This document shows, piece after piece, positions 1-12,558 of a DNA stretch of 64,000 bases. The stretch comes from Hirundichthys speculiger. Its lineage: Eukaryota; Chordata; Actinopteri; Beloniformes; Exocoetidae. The stretch is taken from NCBI GenBank assembly GCA_018398805.1, contig JAGFBZ010002260.1, positions 2,418,001-2,482,000 of the forward strand, written 5' to 3'. The number at the start of each line of letters is the position of its first letter. Within the stretch, counting starts at the first letter, position 1. A program made the translations under genes and the position numbers. Below the pieces are notes generated by a model. That model ran no database searches, was not told the origin of the DNA, and saw only the letters and a program-made list of their open reading frames with translations.

Positions 1-889
1 GGTCACGTACGTGTTACCTGAAGGTCACAGTACGGGACAGCTTGGACACCACCTGCTCACAGATGGTGAGAGGAATGAGCAACGGACTGGAAAGCATAAA
101 TATGAAATAAAAAGAAAAAGTCAGACTTTCATATAATCATTGTAATTTGTGTCCCACCAAGTCTTAGTCCAAGTTTACACAAAGATATGAACATATTCAG
201 CCGCTGAGAGGTACTTTGCTGACCGAACCTGTTTCTTAACTGAAAGTAATTCATGCAGTACATTTACAGCTTTTGTGACAAACATGATTTTTTTCTTTAT
301 GGCAGCAGAGAATGTTTGGATAATTTGCGTGTTTTTGCTCTTTTCTTGTTTTTGCATTGACAGAGTATTGTTCTAACTGTGGAGCTCACGGCACCTTCTT
401 TTCCTGAAACCAGTGTTATTCTGTTTTACACTGCATCACTCGTCTCTGTGTAACAGATCAGCAATAGAGTGGAAATCATGAAAGAGAATTAACCAAAACC
501 ATAAACACCAGTCTTGTTCTCATCGATCCTTTCAGCGAAAAAGTTTGGATAAACCCTCTGAAGCTGCACCGAAGCTGAGGTAAAGATCCAGATAACAACA
601 TCTGGATCTTGGGTCAGTCAGAAGAAAGTCTGGTGTAAACAGACTGGATCAGATAAGATCGAGGCAGTTAAAGTTGAAAATAATATGTTATTGTAATGGA
701 GGCTGCTGTTTTAGTTCAAATGAGTCGCTCTCGAACAGTTTGGTTGGAGTGGGAACAACGGAGGGTCTAAGGCGCTCAATTTTACATCCCGGTGGAACTG
801 AGCTGTGGCTGGATGAGCTGCACGTCTGCCAGCAGTCACTGTGGACTGGATGAGACGGTCCTCCATCTGTCTCGCAGGCACCGTCTCCA
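1..889. other. Unassigned sequence downstream of ap1m
   Basis: I see no exon, long frame or recognisable repeat here. The only open frame is a 60-codon lysine-rich one on the minus strand, with no splice or family support. Confidence 0.5.
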
Positions 890-897
890 GTTAGAAA

Positions 898-1996
898 TAG
901 AGATGCACGATAACGTACCGATAACTAATAACTTTCAGCTCCTAAAGGCCGATACCGATAACCGATAACACACACATTTACCTAAGATCATTACATCAAT
1001 ACTATGAACAAAATCAAGAATAGTTTTGACTCTTTAAATGAACAGATATTTATTTTTTCCAATAAAAAACTATTGGCAAGCCTCTCAAACATTTTCATAA
1101 AGCTATCAAACAAACATATTTGATATCTCACATCAACTTAAATAAGCTGCATTACTTATTAAAAAAAATAAAGGCTCCTTTTAACTGATGGAAATACATG
1201 CATCAGAATTACAAACTGAAAAAGATTTACATTTAAAAGGATTTTGACTTGTGTTTACATTTGAATTAATATCTTTAATTAAACTAAATGAGGTTCAGAA
1301 TTTTTTTTTTTTTAATCTCATGGAAGCTTTAGATGAGGGAGAGGAGAGGAGAGGGGAGGGGAGGGAAGACTAGCTGCTGGCCTGCGCATGTTAGCATTAG
1401 CTCACGTTAGCGCAATTTCAAAACTCCATGGAAGCGATTGTTATGTTGTAGGTGGCTGATCAGGTTTGCGTAGTAACGCTTGTGCTTCCCTCCTCGTGGA
1501 ATTTACTTGAAGACATTTGTCACAAATAACCACCAAACTATCTTCTTCTGAAGCTTTAACAAAGTTTCATACCATCGCCGCCATGTTTGTTGTGATCAGC
1601 GCTGTGCTGCAGGCTGCATTCAAGGTGTAATGTAAATTGGCACGTTCCCTCGTCGTACTTTCAGCCTTTTCTATTTTTTTTTTATGTGTAACATGTGGGA
1701 AAATACTGTGAATATCAATTCAAGTTAGCAACTACCAAAATTATGACCGAGTTAACAAGTTGTTTTCTGGCATGAGGGGGTATTCTTGATTTTCCTGATT
1801 GAGAAATCGTTTTTCTGATTATGCCGAAGTAACATAACATTCACTGCTGGTCATTCAAGGCTCAGAGGGAGCGAGGCACTGCCATGTTGACCAAAATATA
1901 TATATATGTTATCGGGGCTATTCGTCGTGATATTGGACTTATCGGGATGACGTCATAATTTCCTGTTATCGACCCGATAGTTATCGTGCACCCCTA
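898..1996. mobile_element. Non-autonomous hAT element with 8-bp target duplication
   Basis: The element begins TAGAGATGCACGATAAC and ends GTTATCGTGCACCCCTA, imperfect inverted ends of 17 bp. It is flanked on both sides by the same 8 bp, gttagaaa (890-897 and 1997-2004). Size and target-site length fit the hAT superfamily. No transposase frame remains. A G/A-rich run lies at about 1335-1368. Confidence 0.9.
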
Positions 1997-2004
1997 GTTA
2001 GAAA

Positions 2005-5000
2005 CCAAAAATGTGGTCAGTTAGAGCTGAGCTCGTTCTTTTCCCGTCTTTGGTTGTTAACAACAATAACTCCAAAAGAATCCTTACGTCATCATGAGCT
2101 TCACAAGACTGAATGTAACATAAAACGATGTTTTTTGTTTTTTTTTATCATCTTACAGTCCTCATTAGTGCTGAAAATTATCCCATTTGCCACTTTCTTT
2201 GCCTCGACAGTGCAGCCCTGTCGGCCCGTCGTCGGGTTTTCTGCGCAGCCTCTTGTTTGAAGTGTGTGCAGGGTTTTATCTTTGCCCTCACGCCTCCTCT
2301 GAAGGAGAACTGGAACACCACTTCCCCCTAATGTTAACATGCAAAACACACACGGAGGTTTTCAGGGCAGAAATGGGGAAATGCCACTGCTCAGGTGTTG
2401 AAGGCTGAAGCTCTATTCCACACATGGCAGCGTGCGGGGGGGGCAGGTCTCTGAGCCCCCACACGGCCTGCGTATAGAAGAACTGAAGGAGCATTTGTAT
2501 GAGTGGAACAGAGGCACACTGTAACTTTGTAGAACCTAAGTCAGGCAACCATTGAGGATGACCTGGAAAATGCAAAGGCAAATAAATGAATTAATCAAAG
2601 CAGTGACTCTTACATTTACACCGACTTTTATTTCACTGCAGAAAGCATAAACCCAAGATATTTCACGTTTTGCCTCATCAGCTTCATCCGTCTGTCTGCA
2701 GGAGAAACAACTGCAGTCTGGACATCCAGCTGCTGGCTGTCAGTCCATCCATGTTATTTATAGAAAGACTTCACCTGCTACCTGCTGATGCTGCATGTAA
2801 GGTAACTGACAAACTAGAGATGATGTGAAAAAAAAAACAGCTCATAGATACTCTTTTTGTATCAAATCATCAATATGACCACCTGTTTTTTTTTCCAACC
2901 TCATTTTTTGCCTCGAGTTGCACCAAACCAATTTTTTTTAATTGGGTTGTAGCAGCCCTGAAATGTAATAAATGGAGGTATATAAACAAATGAAATGAAG
3001 TCAACAAGACAAAACACAAAATAACTTGGGTCTATACTGGCTGCAGTGACATTAAGTCAAAACAAATGTTTGTTTTTTTTGTTTTGCCTCTTGAACACCA
3101 TCCACATCTTTTCTGCGTTTGGCTTGCTGAATTTAAATAAAGTTAAACTATGATATATGCAAGTGTAGATCGATTAAAAATTATTGATTCAAAACTTGGC
3201 TGATAAATTCTGTAAGCAAGTTAATTATTATGTAATTATATAGCGTGAGCTCATATGTTTTCTCTCTGTGTTCGATAAAAGCTGCTTCATTCAGTCATCT
3301 TCATTTTTTTTTAATCCACATTTCATCATGAGAGACGGGTACATCCTGGACAGGCTGCCAGGCCACCACAGGATCAAGAAACAACCGTGCACATTTAAAT
3401 CGAAGCCACTTGCTTCATTAAAAGACTGCTGGCACTAAAAGCACATCGAGTTTGTTGCAGCTTCACCCAGAGAGAAAAGCAATCTGTCAATCCGGTCATT
3501 CACATTTAAAAACACCAACACTTGATTCGGCCGGACTGAAAGCTGGCTGAGGTTGCATCAGCATCTTCGTCCTCCTCGGTGCAGCTCGCCACTGGCTGAT
3601 AGCGCTTCTTCAAATGATTTGAGTTTCACAGCAGTGTTCTTCTCATTTTCATCCAGAAACTCAAAAAAAAATATCATTGAACATTATTCCAGTCTGTCGG
3701 TTTAATAATTGGATTTGATCATCATATGACTGCTGTAATCAGAGTAGTCTTACTGGGGTCGTGTTGCCCCACATATTGTATCTCTATTCTAATGATGGAT
3801 GTGGCTGTGTATTTCTGTCTCAAAGAATCAAAGCAGGGGACAGAAAAACTGAAACACCCATTCACAGAATTTCAGCACATGTGCATATGGTTGAAGTTAA
3901 ATGGCGCTCGCTCCCAGACGCGTTACAGCTAAAGAGACAGACTTGGGACGACGGCCATTTGCATTTCTGCAATGCATCCAAAACTTTTGAGCTTCAGAAT
4001 CATCTCACAGAAAGAAAGAAGGAAAAGAAAAGGATACGCATCGAGTTTCACTCGAGTGTGTTTGTAAATCACTCCTCTTATCTTTGTTCACGCGCACACA
4101 GGCTGCTGCCTTGAGACAAAAGGGGCCACACAGTTAACCATTGTTGGGGTGATGAAGGGACAATGCACAAGGCAGCAATCTTTAGGGGCTGGTGGAGGCT
4201 AGCACCACTTTTTATTGTCTTCACGCACACACGGACACATACAGAGCCTGGCTCGTGTGGCATTTTAACAACAAAGTCAGAGATCCTTTTATAAACGTTT
4301 GCCCTGGAGTGGGCAGCGATGAATCTGCACAAAAACAGAAAGATACCTGAAGTAAATAAAGATCTGGCTGCTTTTGTATTTTCATTCGTTCATTTATTAG
4401 AAGGAGCTTCAACACCTGAGTAGACGAAATGCTGAATATGAAACCCAGTTTAAAGAAGAAAAAACTGCAATATTCCATAACGAGTTACAAAAATCTTTTA
4501 TTTCCAAATATATCCCTTTAATTTGCTCAATTTGTTACGGACAAACAGAAGTTGATAAATTAATAAGAACACATAAAAACACACTTTTTAAAAAGAAAAA
4601 ACCATCTCTGGTGTCTGATCTGGTCCCCACATTAGACAATGGAGCGATTTTGTTTTACAGTCTCAGCAGCACGTGAGGTTTTGAAAAAGGACTCCGGTGT
4701 CTCTGGTTCGTAACGACCAGTTCAGCTGGACTGATGTGATGTAACGTCTTCATCAACAACAGGGACGGAGATTCACTGAGAAACTACGGTGGCCCGAAGA
4801 GGCCACAGGAAATTTAAAGTTGTAGAGAGTTAATTCAACCTCCAACATACACACACACACACTCTCTGTCTTTAACCCACTTTTGTGGTCTTTTGAAGTG
4901 TTTTTTTTTCCACAGGGGGCTGACTTGTATAATATAAAGAACAGGTTTTTTTTTTTTTTTTTTAAGTAAGAAAAGAAACCTGCAGCATGATCATTCCTTG

Positions 5001-5736
5001 AGTCACTGCATCAAAGCTGCAACAATGATTTGGAGAAAAAGGACAAGGTTACAAGCCCCGTGGGTCTTTGTTATCATGTTGCACTGCCGATGCCTCTGAC
5101 AGTATTATACCTTATTAATCATTGAGTCGGTTGCTGGTGTTTGTTTCAGTTCACAGGGGATCATGTTCACAGTGCTAATGGAGACACGCATCGTTTCAGG
5201 GCACTGAAATTACTACACAGCTTCTAGCAAAACGCATGTCTTCGAGAGAGTTAAACACCTGGATTATAATGATTCTCAAAAAAAAAAAAAAAAAAAAAGC
5301 TAAAGACAAAGCATGTGTGTCAAACCCATGCTCGCTTCAAGATCTGATCTTTTTAAAAAGCATTTAAGATCCATGCGTGAAGTACTGGTCTTAAAAACAA
5401 TGGTGCACACGGCACATTTTGAAATTACAAAATGTACGTATTTTTACGGCCTTTTTAGAAACAAGGAACTCATTATAATCAGCTAAAATGACTGTATGTT
5501 GGCCTCACATACAGGAGAACACCAACCACAATAGATCAAGTTTTAAACACCGTATTGGAACAGGTTTAAAATTTAAACAATGTTTGATATCTGTTCCCAA
5601 AAAGAATCTGGAAGGAATGCTGCATTAAAAGTGAAGAAAAGAGAGGAGAGATAGCTTCCCAGAACCAGATGGTGCTGCAGAGCTGTCCGTTCGTTATTTG
5701 TATCTTAAATATTTCACTAGAGTCCTAAGGTATCCT

Positions 5737-5777
<41 letters not shown>

Positions 5778-5971
5778 CAGGTCACGGGTGATGCAACACT
5801 CCTTCCTGTCAGAGTTTAGTAACAGAGGAAGAGATGCTGTCCAGCTTCCACTCACAGTGGGGATGAATGTCAGATGTCCTCCTGCACCAGACGAGGAGCT
5901 GGAGAACTGGAGAGAGTTCAGACGAAGACGGAGGGAGAAAATATCCTTTAGTCTGGCGGCATCTGAGCCCT
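2005..5971. other. 3' flank and probable 3' UTR of ap1m
   Basis: No second gene could be supported. The part from about 4,480 to 5,971 may be the ap1m 3' UTR. Homopolymers stand out: A runs at about 5280-5298 and 5739-5775 and a T run at about 4947-4963. A short stretch at about 3338-3390 resembles the 3' half of the SINE-like repeat seen elsewhere. Short open frames at 2054-2581 and 3726-4478 show no family match or splice logic. Confidence 0.4.
4497..4502 (-). promoter_or_regulatory. Possible poly(A) signal of ap1m
   Basis: This is the first AATAAA I see on the minus strand after the ap1m stop codon, which would make a 3' UTR of about 1.5 kb. A second lies at 4393-4398. The sequence alone cannot show which is used. 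Confidence 0.25.
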
Positions 5972-5994
5972 TTAGTTCGTCCGGAGCTGGTAAT
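5972..5994 (-). CDS. ap1m3: ap1m exon 12, terminal (residues 417-423 and stop)
   Basis: After acceptor tggcag the exon reads AT TAC CAG CTC CGG ACG AAC TAA. It completes D417 and encodes YQLRTN then stop, matching the conserved mu1 ending DYQLRT. It is 2.3 kb from exon 11 and only 23 nt long, so it is easily missed. Phase and residue match make it convincing. Confidence 0.9.
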
Positions 5995-8900
5995 CTGCCA
6001 AGAAATGTAACAGCGGAGCATTAAAGCACAGTTTTCGCCCATGAACGTCACATCAGTGCAATCAGAGGCAGCATTCAACCCCTGAACAGAACCGCTGATA
6101 TTCTAATTACCAACACTGCTCAGAACTATCACAGTATATACTAAATATAAAAGTTGTTTCCAAAATAAACCATCATTCACAGTATTTGATTGGTAAAAAC
6201 GAACTCGCTGATTTTTCACATTCTCAGATTGCAACAGTGGCGTCGTAGGAAGTGCAGAAATAAAATATTTATCCTGCAACTGCATTAGTCTCCTCTGTGC
6301 TGCTTTGTGCACCATGTTGACTTATTTCTTTCAGGTTCGGTTCCTTAAGAATAAAACCTTATTCATAAGTACAGAGATACTTGTAATAGCACACATAACT
6401 GAAAATCTCAACACTTGTTAGATGACCGTGAACAAGTTAGATTCTCATGACAGACATCTTCTCAACTAATAGATACAAGTCATGAACGGTACCTGGTCTA
6501 GACTGCGTGCTATTTTCCCACAAGATCTCCGTTAGAAGTAACCGAGAAGGTGAGTGGAGATGACGGGAGCCAGGGGCGACGGAGCCCTGCCTGGACCGGA
6601 AAATAATCACTTTGGCTCGCCACAAAGAAATGGCTTTCGCAGTTCTGTGTGAAAGAACCCGACTGGCCTGTGAGCTATCGAGTGCACTTAATGAAACACC
6701 TCTGAAACCGACTGCGTGTGGTCCTTTTAAGGAGAAGAATAAGCCGACAACCTCGCAGGTGAGCAGAGAAATTTATTACCATCTGACTGCACACGCTGTG
6801 CATCTAGCCAAAAGAATAACTGAAGAAAAAAACCCTTTAGTTAAAAAAAAAAAAGTCATATGAATCAACGGAAATGTGGAAAAACTCCAACTCGTCCAGG
6901 CGATGAGCATCAGTGTCTCATCATGTTCTGACTAGTGACAGTCAGATATTAGTGATGTCATCACAAACTGCTACAGAGCGCAACATCTTAATGCCTGTTC
7001 ATCAGTCATGAATAAGTCAGAGCCTTCAGACTGCAGTATCAGGATATCATTTAATCAGCACAAAAGTACCGTTGAGTGAAATTAGATCTGGACTGTCTCC
7101 CTCCCCGTGTTGCAGATGGAAACAGTGAGAGCTGAAAGCCTTCTCTCCAGCCACCTAATTTCACCCCCACTTCTTCTTAATTCAACCTGTACTCAACTTT
7201 TATCTCCCTTTCCATCCCTCTCCCTCCTTTACTCTTTGCTGACATTACGGCGAGCAGAGAGAAGGGCTTTGGCATTTACAGAGTGTCACCCTGGGAGTCC
7301 CCCCCGCACTCCCCCTCTGCGGCGCCTGACCCGTACCTGACAGGGCCGGGTAACGGGACATGATTGATGTAACGGAGCCGGGTTCACTCCTGCAGGTAGG
7401 AAACTGGAGGATTTCTGGCGGCGGTCCAGCGGAGGGATCTGCGCCTCCATCTCCATATCATTTCCATTTCATTGACAGTAGTGGAGAGGATGGAGAGGGC
7501 TCTGCTGCAGTGTCATCAATATGCCGTAGTTTAAACGTGGACATCTGAAATGACTAGCGCTACGCTCAAGAGCCAGACTCATGATGCAGGTAAAACCGAC
7601 CTCTACATATTTCAAAAAGGCCATAGAGATAACATCTGAAGCTCCCGTGATGATGCGAGTGCAAAGCTGACAAACATTTCTCTGCGTCCTTGGCGTCACC
7701 CTGGAGTTTGACAGATACGGGTTCATTCTCAGGGCAGCAGCTGAATCCCCAGATCCCAGGTTGGAGAGCTGCTGCACAAATTTACCTGCCATTTCTGTTC
7801 AAACACGGGCAAACTGTGAAACATTTAACCGAGCCTGCGCGAAGCCAGACAGCTTATAAAGTTTCCATCCTTGGCTACCCGCGCTGACTCACTCTGGACC
7901 GCTGATGCCACGGACGACGGCGACGGAGCCAGGTAATAGATATGATGGATGTTGCACAGCTGGGTTCGTTCGACGGGTGTGCAGGGAATATTGATGTGAA
8001 GAGACGGAGGGAAACATCCTATTAAACACCGCTAACAGGCTGGATGTAAAAACCATATCTGCTATAATATGCGACAGCCCTTCATTTTTAAAACGCTGCC
8101 TGAACTGGTTTTGCTTTTACTCTGATGAAAACCCGCGCACTCCTGAAGAAACAGTCTGGAACTGGTGATCTTTCATGAGGATCCACTGTTTTAGCAAAAT
8201 ACGTATTTAAACATGAGGTTTTATGAATGTTTAGAACAAGCAACAACAGATCTGTTTAATGTCAAACATCCATGGTACATCAGTGTTTTTACTGTGGGCA
8301 AGTGCCTTATTCTCTCACCTCCACTCTGTGTGATGTAGCGCACCCACGGCAACGCCTGGTAACCGCTCTTCTCGATGATCTTCAGGTAGCGTACCTGAGG
8401 GACACCAACACGGTTAAAAAAAAGAAAATGTTCATTCAGTCTCATTAACTTAAAACAGTTGATTAATCTGATTGATCTCCACGTTGTGTGTCTCCACATT
8501 TACTGTCCGGGCGTCAGCAGCAGCAGCAGCATTTCTGTCAGTTCACCTGCAGCTGATGTCACAGACGTATGTTCAAATTTCAGGGTTTACATCGTCCCTG
8601 TATTGTTCTCTCTTTGGGTTTTCTGTTTCAAAACCAAGTCTGAAAAATATTTTAAAAATATTGGCTTTTCTTCTTTGTTTTTCCTCACTGTGAAACCAAA
8701 TGAGGATAACAGAAAAAAAAGAAACTAAACAGCTCATCTGTTTTAAATCCCCAATACAAAGTCAGAAAAGACAATGATCTGTTTGCACCACTAAATTTTA
8801 GGAAGACTGCCCCGCAGGATGACCTTAAAAACAAAAGCCTCAACCCTAACCTTAAAGCAGTAACGCTCCCAGAGCCTCGGTGTCCCATGATGCTCAGCTG

Positions 8901-11900
8901 TGACTTTGAGAAGTGTCTCCATGGAGGACAAAGTTTCCAACACAACAACTGTAAAACTGCAGATTTTTCTAGCATAAAACTGCCCACTTTCACTCTTACG
9001 ACCGGTGACTAACAACATACTGGGATCATCCTCCTGCGTGCCTCCTCGTTTTCCCAGAGTTCCATCACACAGATAAAACAAATAACTCCAGTTCCTGTTT
9101 TCAGAACAGGAAAGGAAGAAAAAAAACAGAAAAATCTTGTTTTTTTTCCCCTTCTGATCTCTGTCATTCCATCCTGGGTTTAGGGTGGAAAATTAAAAAA
9201 CAAAAACAAAAAAAAAAAAACAAAAAAAAAACAAAAAACATTTGGCATTTTTCTTTTTTTACTGACGGCACATTTGTCAAAAAACCCAAAAAGCAAAAAT
9301 TGCGGGGCTGGGGCAGTTTTACTGGGCCTCAACCATTATCAGGATTTTCAGAAACCTTTACGGGGCCAGAACACATCCCTGCAGCTGGTTCGGTCCTCAG
9401 ACTGTCCCTGAAACACTGCTGGGTGGGGGGGCAGGTTTACCCAGTGATGCCTGGGTACGCTGGAGGCAGATGACGTTGTCCATCGCCATCATTACAGCGT
9501 ATGCACACAGAAACAGTTACCATCTAAGCTCCTTCCATGCTGATCTTGATTTCCTGCTCACTTTTCTTCTTTTATTTATCGGCTTTCGCAAACAGCCAAA
9601 GTGGTGCACTACTGCCATCAGGTGGTAGGGAGTGGTAGTTTCTGGCTCTTACCTGGAGGTCCGTACCCCTAATGGAAACCCAGCTAATGACAAAATCTTA
9701 TTCATGAAGTTTATGGCATTGTAAGAAGACTTGTTTTGTGTAGTAGGTCAAGTACTTAAAATCTCATTGAAGTGAAGTCGTGCGTGAATGTCAAGCACTA
9801 AAATGTCGACTCTGCAGTTAGAACAACCGGAAAGACCAACAAATGTACCTGTATCCCCGACACAGTGAAATAAGGGATCTCAAATTAACTGTGATCGGTC
9901 TCTTCCCCTCCAGCTCGTCACTCTCCACGCTGGGAACCAATTGAGCCCGCATCACGTACTCCTTACCCCCCTGCAAACAGAACAGAGTGGAGGCCTCAGA
10001 GCCGGTCCTGGGACTGGTCAACCCTTAAAGTCAGTGTGAAGGGCAAAAAAAGCCCTCCAGATAACAACTTCAGTTGATACTGTGGTTTCGCCTGAAAGCA
10101 AAGCAAACTTTATATTCATGGAAACACAAAACACCAGAGTGATTTAATTTATAGGACTTGCCGTCTTAACCACAACTCCTCTCGAAACATAAAACAGTTA
10201 ATCATTCTTGACGACACCATTTGAATTTGTTTGTGCTTTGCTTTAACAAGCTGGAAGTCAGTTACTGTTGGTTCTGACATTACAGCCTTCTGGATCAACT
10301 ATTTCACTTCAAGCATTCTCCCCCCCCGACCACCCTCAGCTCACCCCTGACCGCAACTGAATTGACATTCCTGCAGAAACACGTCATGGTGGGTTTGTCG
10401 GGACTGACGGCTACCCAGTGATGGGTACGTGGGGATGGTGAGTGACAGTCATGTCACATGCGATGACCACTGGTTGTACAGCATGACCGGGGCCAAAGTG
10501 AAGCAGCATAATCACATTTTAAACTCAGCAGCACTCAACTGCCTTGCCATGTGAATTTTTTCGCTCAGCTTTTGCTTCCATTTGATTTATTTCCTGCTCA
10601 TTTTCTTCTTTTATTTATCGGCTGTTTCGCAAACAGCCAAAGTGGTGCACTACTGCCATCAGGTGGTAGGGAGTGGTAGTTTCTGGCTCTTACCTGGAGG
10701 TCCGTACCCCTAATGGAAACCCAGCTTATGACAAAATCTTATTCATGAAGTTTATGGCATTGTAAGAAGACTTGTTTTGTGTAGTAGGTCAAGTACTTAA
10801 AATCTCATTGAAGTGAAGTCGTGCGTGAATGTCAAGCACTAAAATGTCGACTCTGCAGTTACACAAAAGAGTAGAACAACGGAAAGACCAACAAACGTAC
10901 CTGTATCCCTGACACAGTGAAATAAGGGATCTCAAAATTAACTGTGATCGGTCTCTTCCCCTCCAGCTCGTCACTCTCCACGCTGGGAAGGCCAAAGTGA
11001 GCCCGCATCACGTACTCCTTACCCCCCTGCAAACAGAACAGAGTGGAGGCCTCAGAGCCGGTCCTGGGACTGGTCAACCCTTAAAGTCAGTGTGAAGGGC
11101 AAAAAAAGCCCTGCAGATAACAACTTCAGTTGATACTGTGGTTTCGCCTGAAAGCAAAGCAAACTATATATTCATGGAAACACAAAACACCAGAGTGATT
11201 TAATTTATAGGACTTGCCGTCTGTTAACCACAACTCCTCTGGAAACATAAAAACAGGTTAATCATTCTTGACGACACCATCTGAGCATTAAATTTATGTT
11301 TGTACTTTGCTTTAACAAGCTGGAAGTCAGTTACTGTTGGTTCTGACATTACAGCCTTCTGGATCAACTATTTCACTTCAAGCATTTAATATTTGTGCCC
11401 CGCGGTCCTGGTTCCCCCCCCTCTACTCGGAGACGCCTCTAAATCAGGCAGAAAAATTGTGTATTCATGCATTCATCTTTCACAGAAAGGTGCTGATTAC
11501 GAGGGAGACGGTAAGTACGTTTTAATTGACAGATTTCTAAAAGCTTCGCTGGCTTTTCCATCACAGGAGGGTAATCTTTACCGATTCAGGTCACACGTAA
11601 ATGGATGGAAGTGCAGGCTTCTGGACTGTGACTTGCATTTATCCTGGCGAGCCTCAGCTCAGCTTGTTTGCTCACACTTTGCCATTAATTAAACGTTAAC
11701 CATGATTCGCTGAGAATACATATTTTACGGCGTTCAAAGGTGGGAAGCGACGAGGAAAAAATAAAAAATAAATCGGATAACGAAACGCCATCAGTAATTC
11801 TTAACCTGCCTTGACGGGCAGAAGGCGTAATAAATTACTGAGGTGATATCAGAAGTTGACAGGTACTTTAAAAGGGCTGTGACTGAATTAATGCGTGAAG

Positions 11901-12519
11901 TTTTTTTTTTTATTCTCTATTTTAAACACACAGACTTCTGTTTGAACAGTCTTTAGAGCTCGGTCTCACTCTGAAAGTAGGAAAAAAAGCGGAGAGGAAA
12001 AAGAATTGTGAATGCGTGTCGTTACCGTGGGTGGGCAGGTCGATCACGATACGATAAACGCCTTCTCACTAACATTTATCACAACACGAGCTCATCTCAT
12101 CACGTATGTTTTATCTGTGGCACAGACTCTGCTTTTAAAAGCTCCCAGCAAACAACAACATTCAGAATTTCCACCTATGGGACATTTTCTGTTTGACATC
12201 TTTCCACATGATTTTATCTGACCATGTCTGGGACGGCTGCAGAACGAGATAACAAGCGACATCAGACCGTTTCTTTGCTTTATAAACAGCGATAGTCTGC
12301 TTATTTGCCACACTCACGGGGAAAGATTTGATGTTCCACTGCACCACGCTCTTCTCGGGGACCCACTTGGCGCTGCCTGTGCTCGTCTTGAACTTGGGTG
12401 AGTCAGCATCGCTGGGCACCGGCACCAGAATGGACACGTTGTTGGCAGTGGAGCGGCTCTTGAACTGACTTCGAGCCTGCGGACGGAGGTCAGAGTTCAG
12501 ATGTCACTGAAGATTTTTC

Positions 12520-12558
<39 letters not shown>

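Noticed and set aside
5698..6024. 108-codon plus-strand open frame
   Set aside because: It begins beside a poly(A) run (encoding a lysine tract) and runs antisense over the ap1m terminal exon and 3' UTR.
7107..7548. GC-richer patch with plus-strand open frames in ap1m intron 11
   Set aside because: There are no matching splice sites or recognisable domain. It could be a conserved non-coding element, but one sequence cannot show that.
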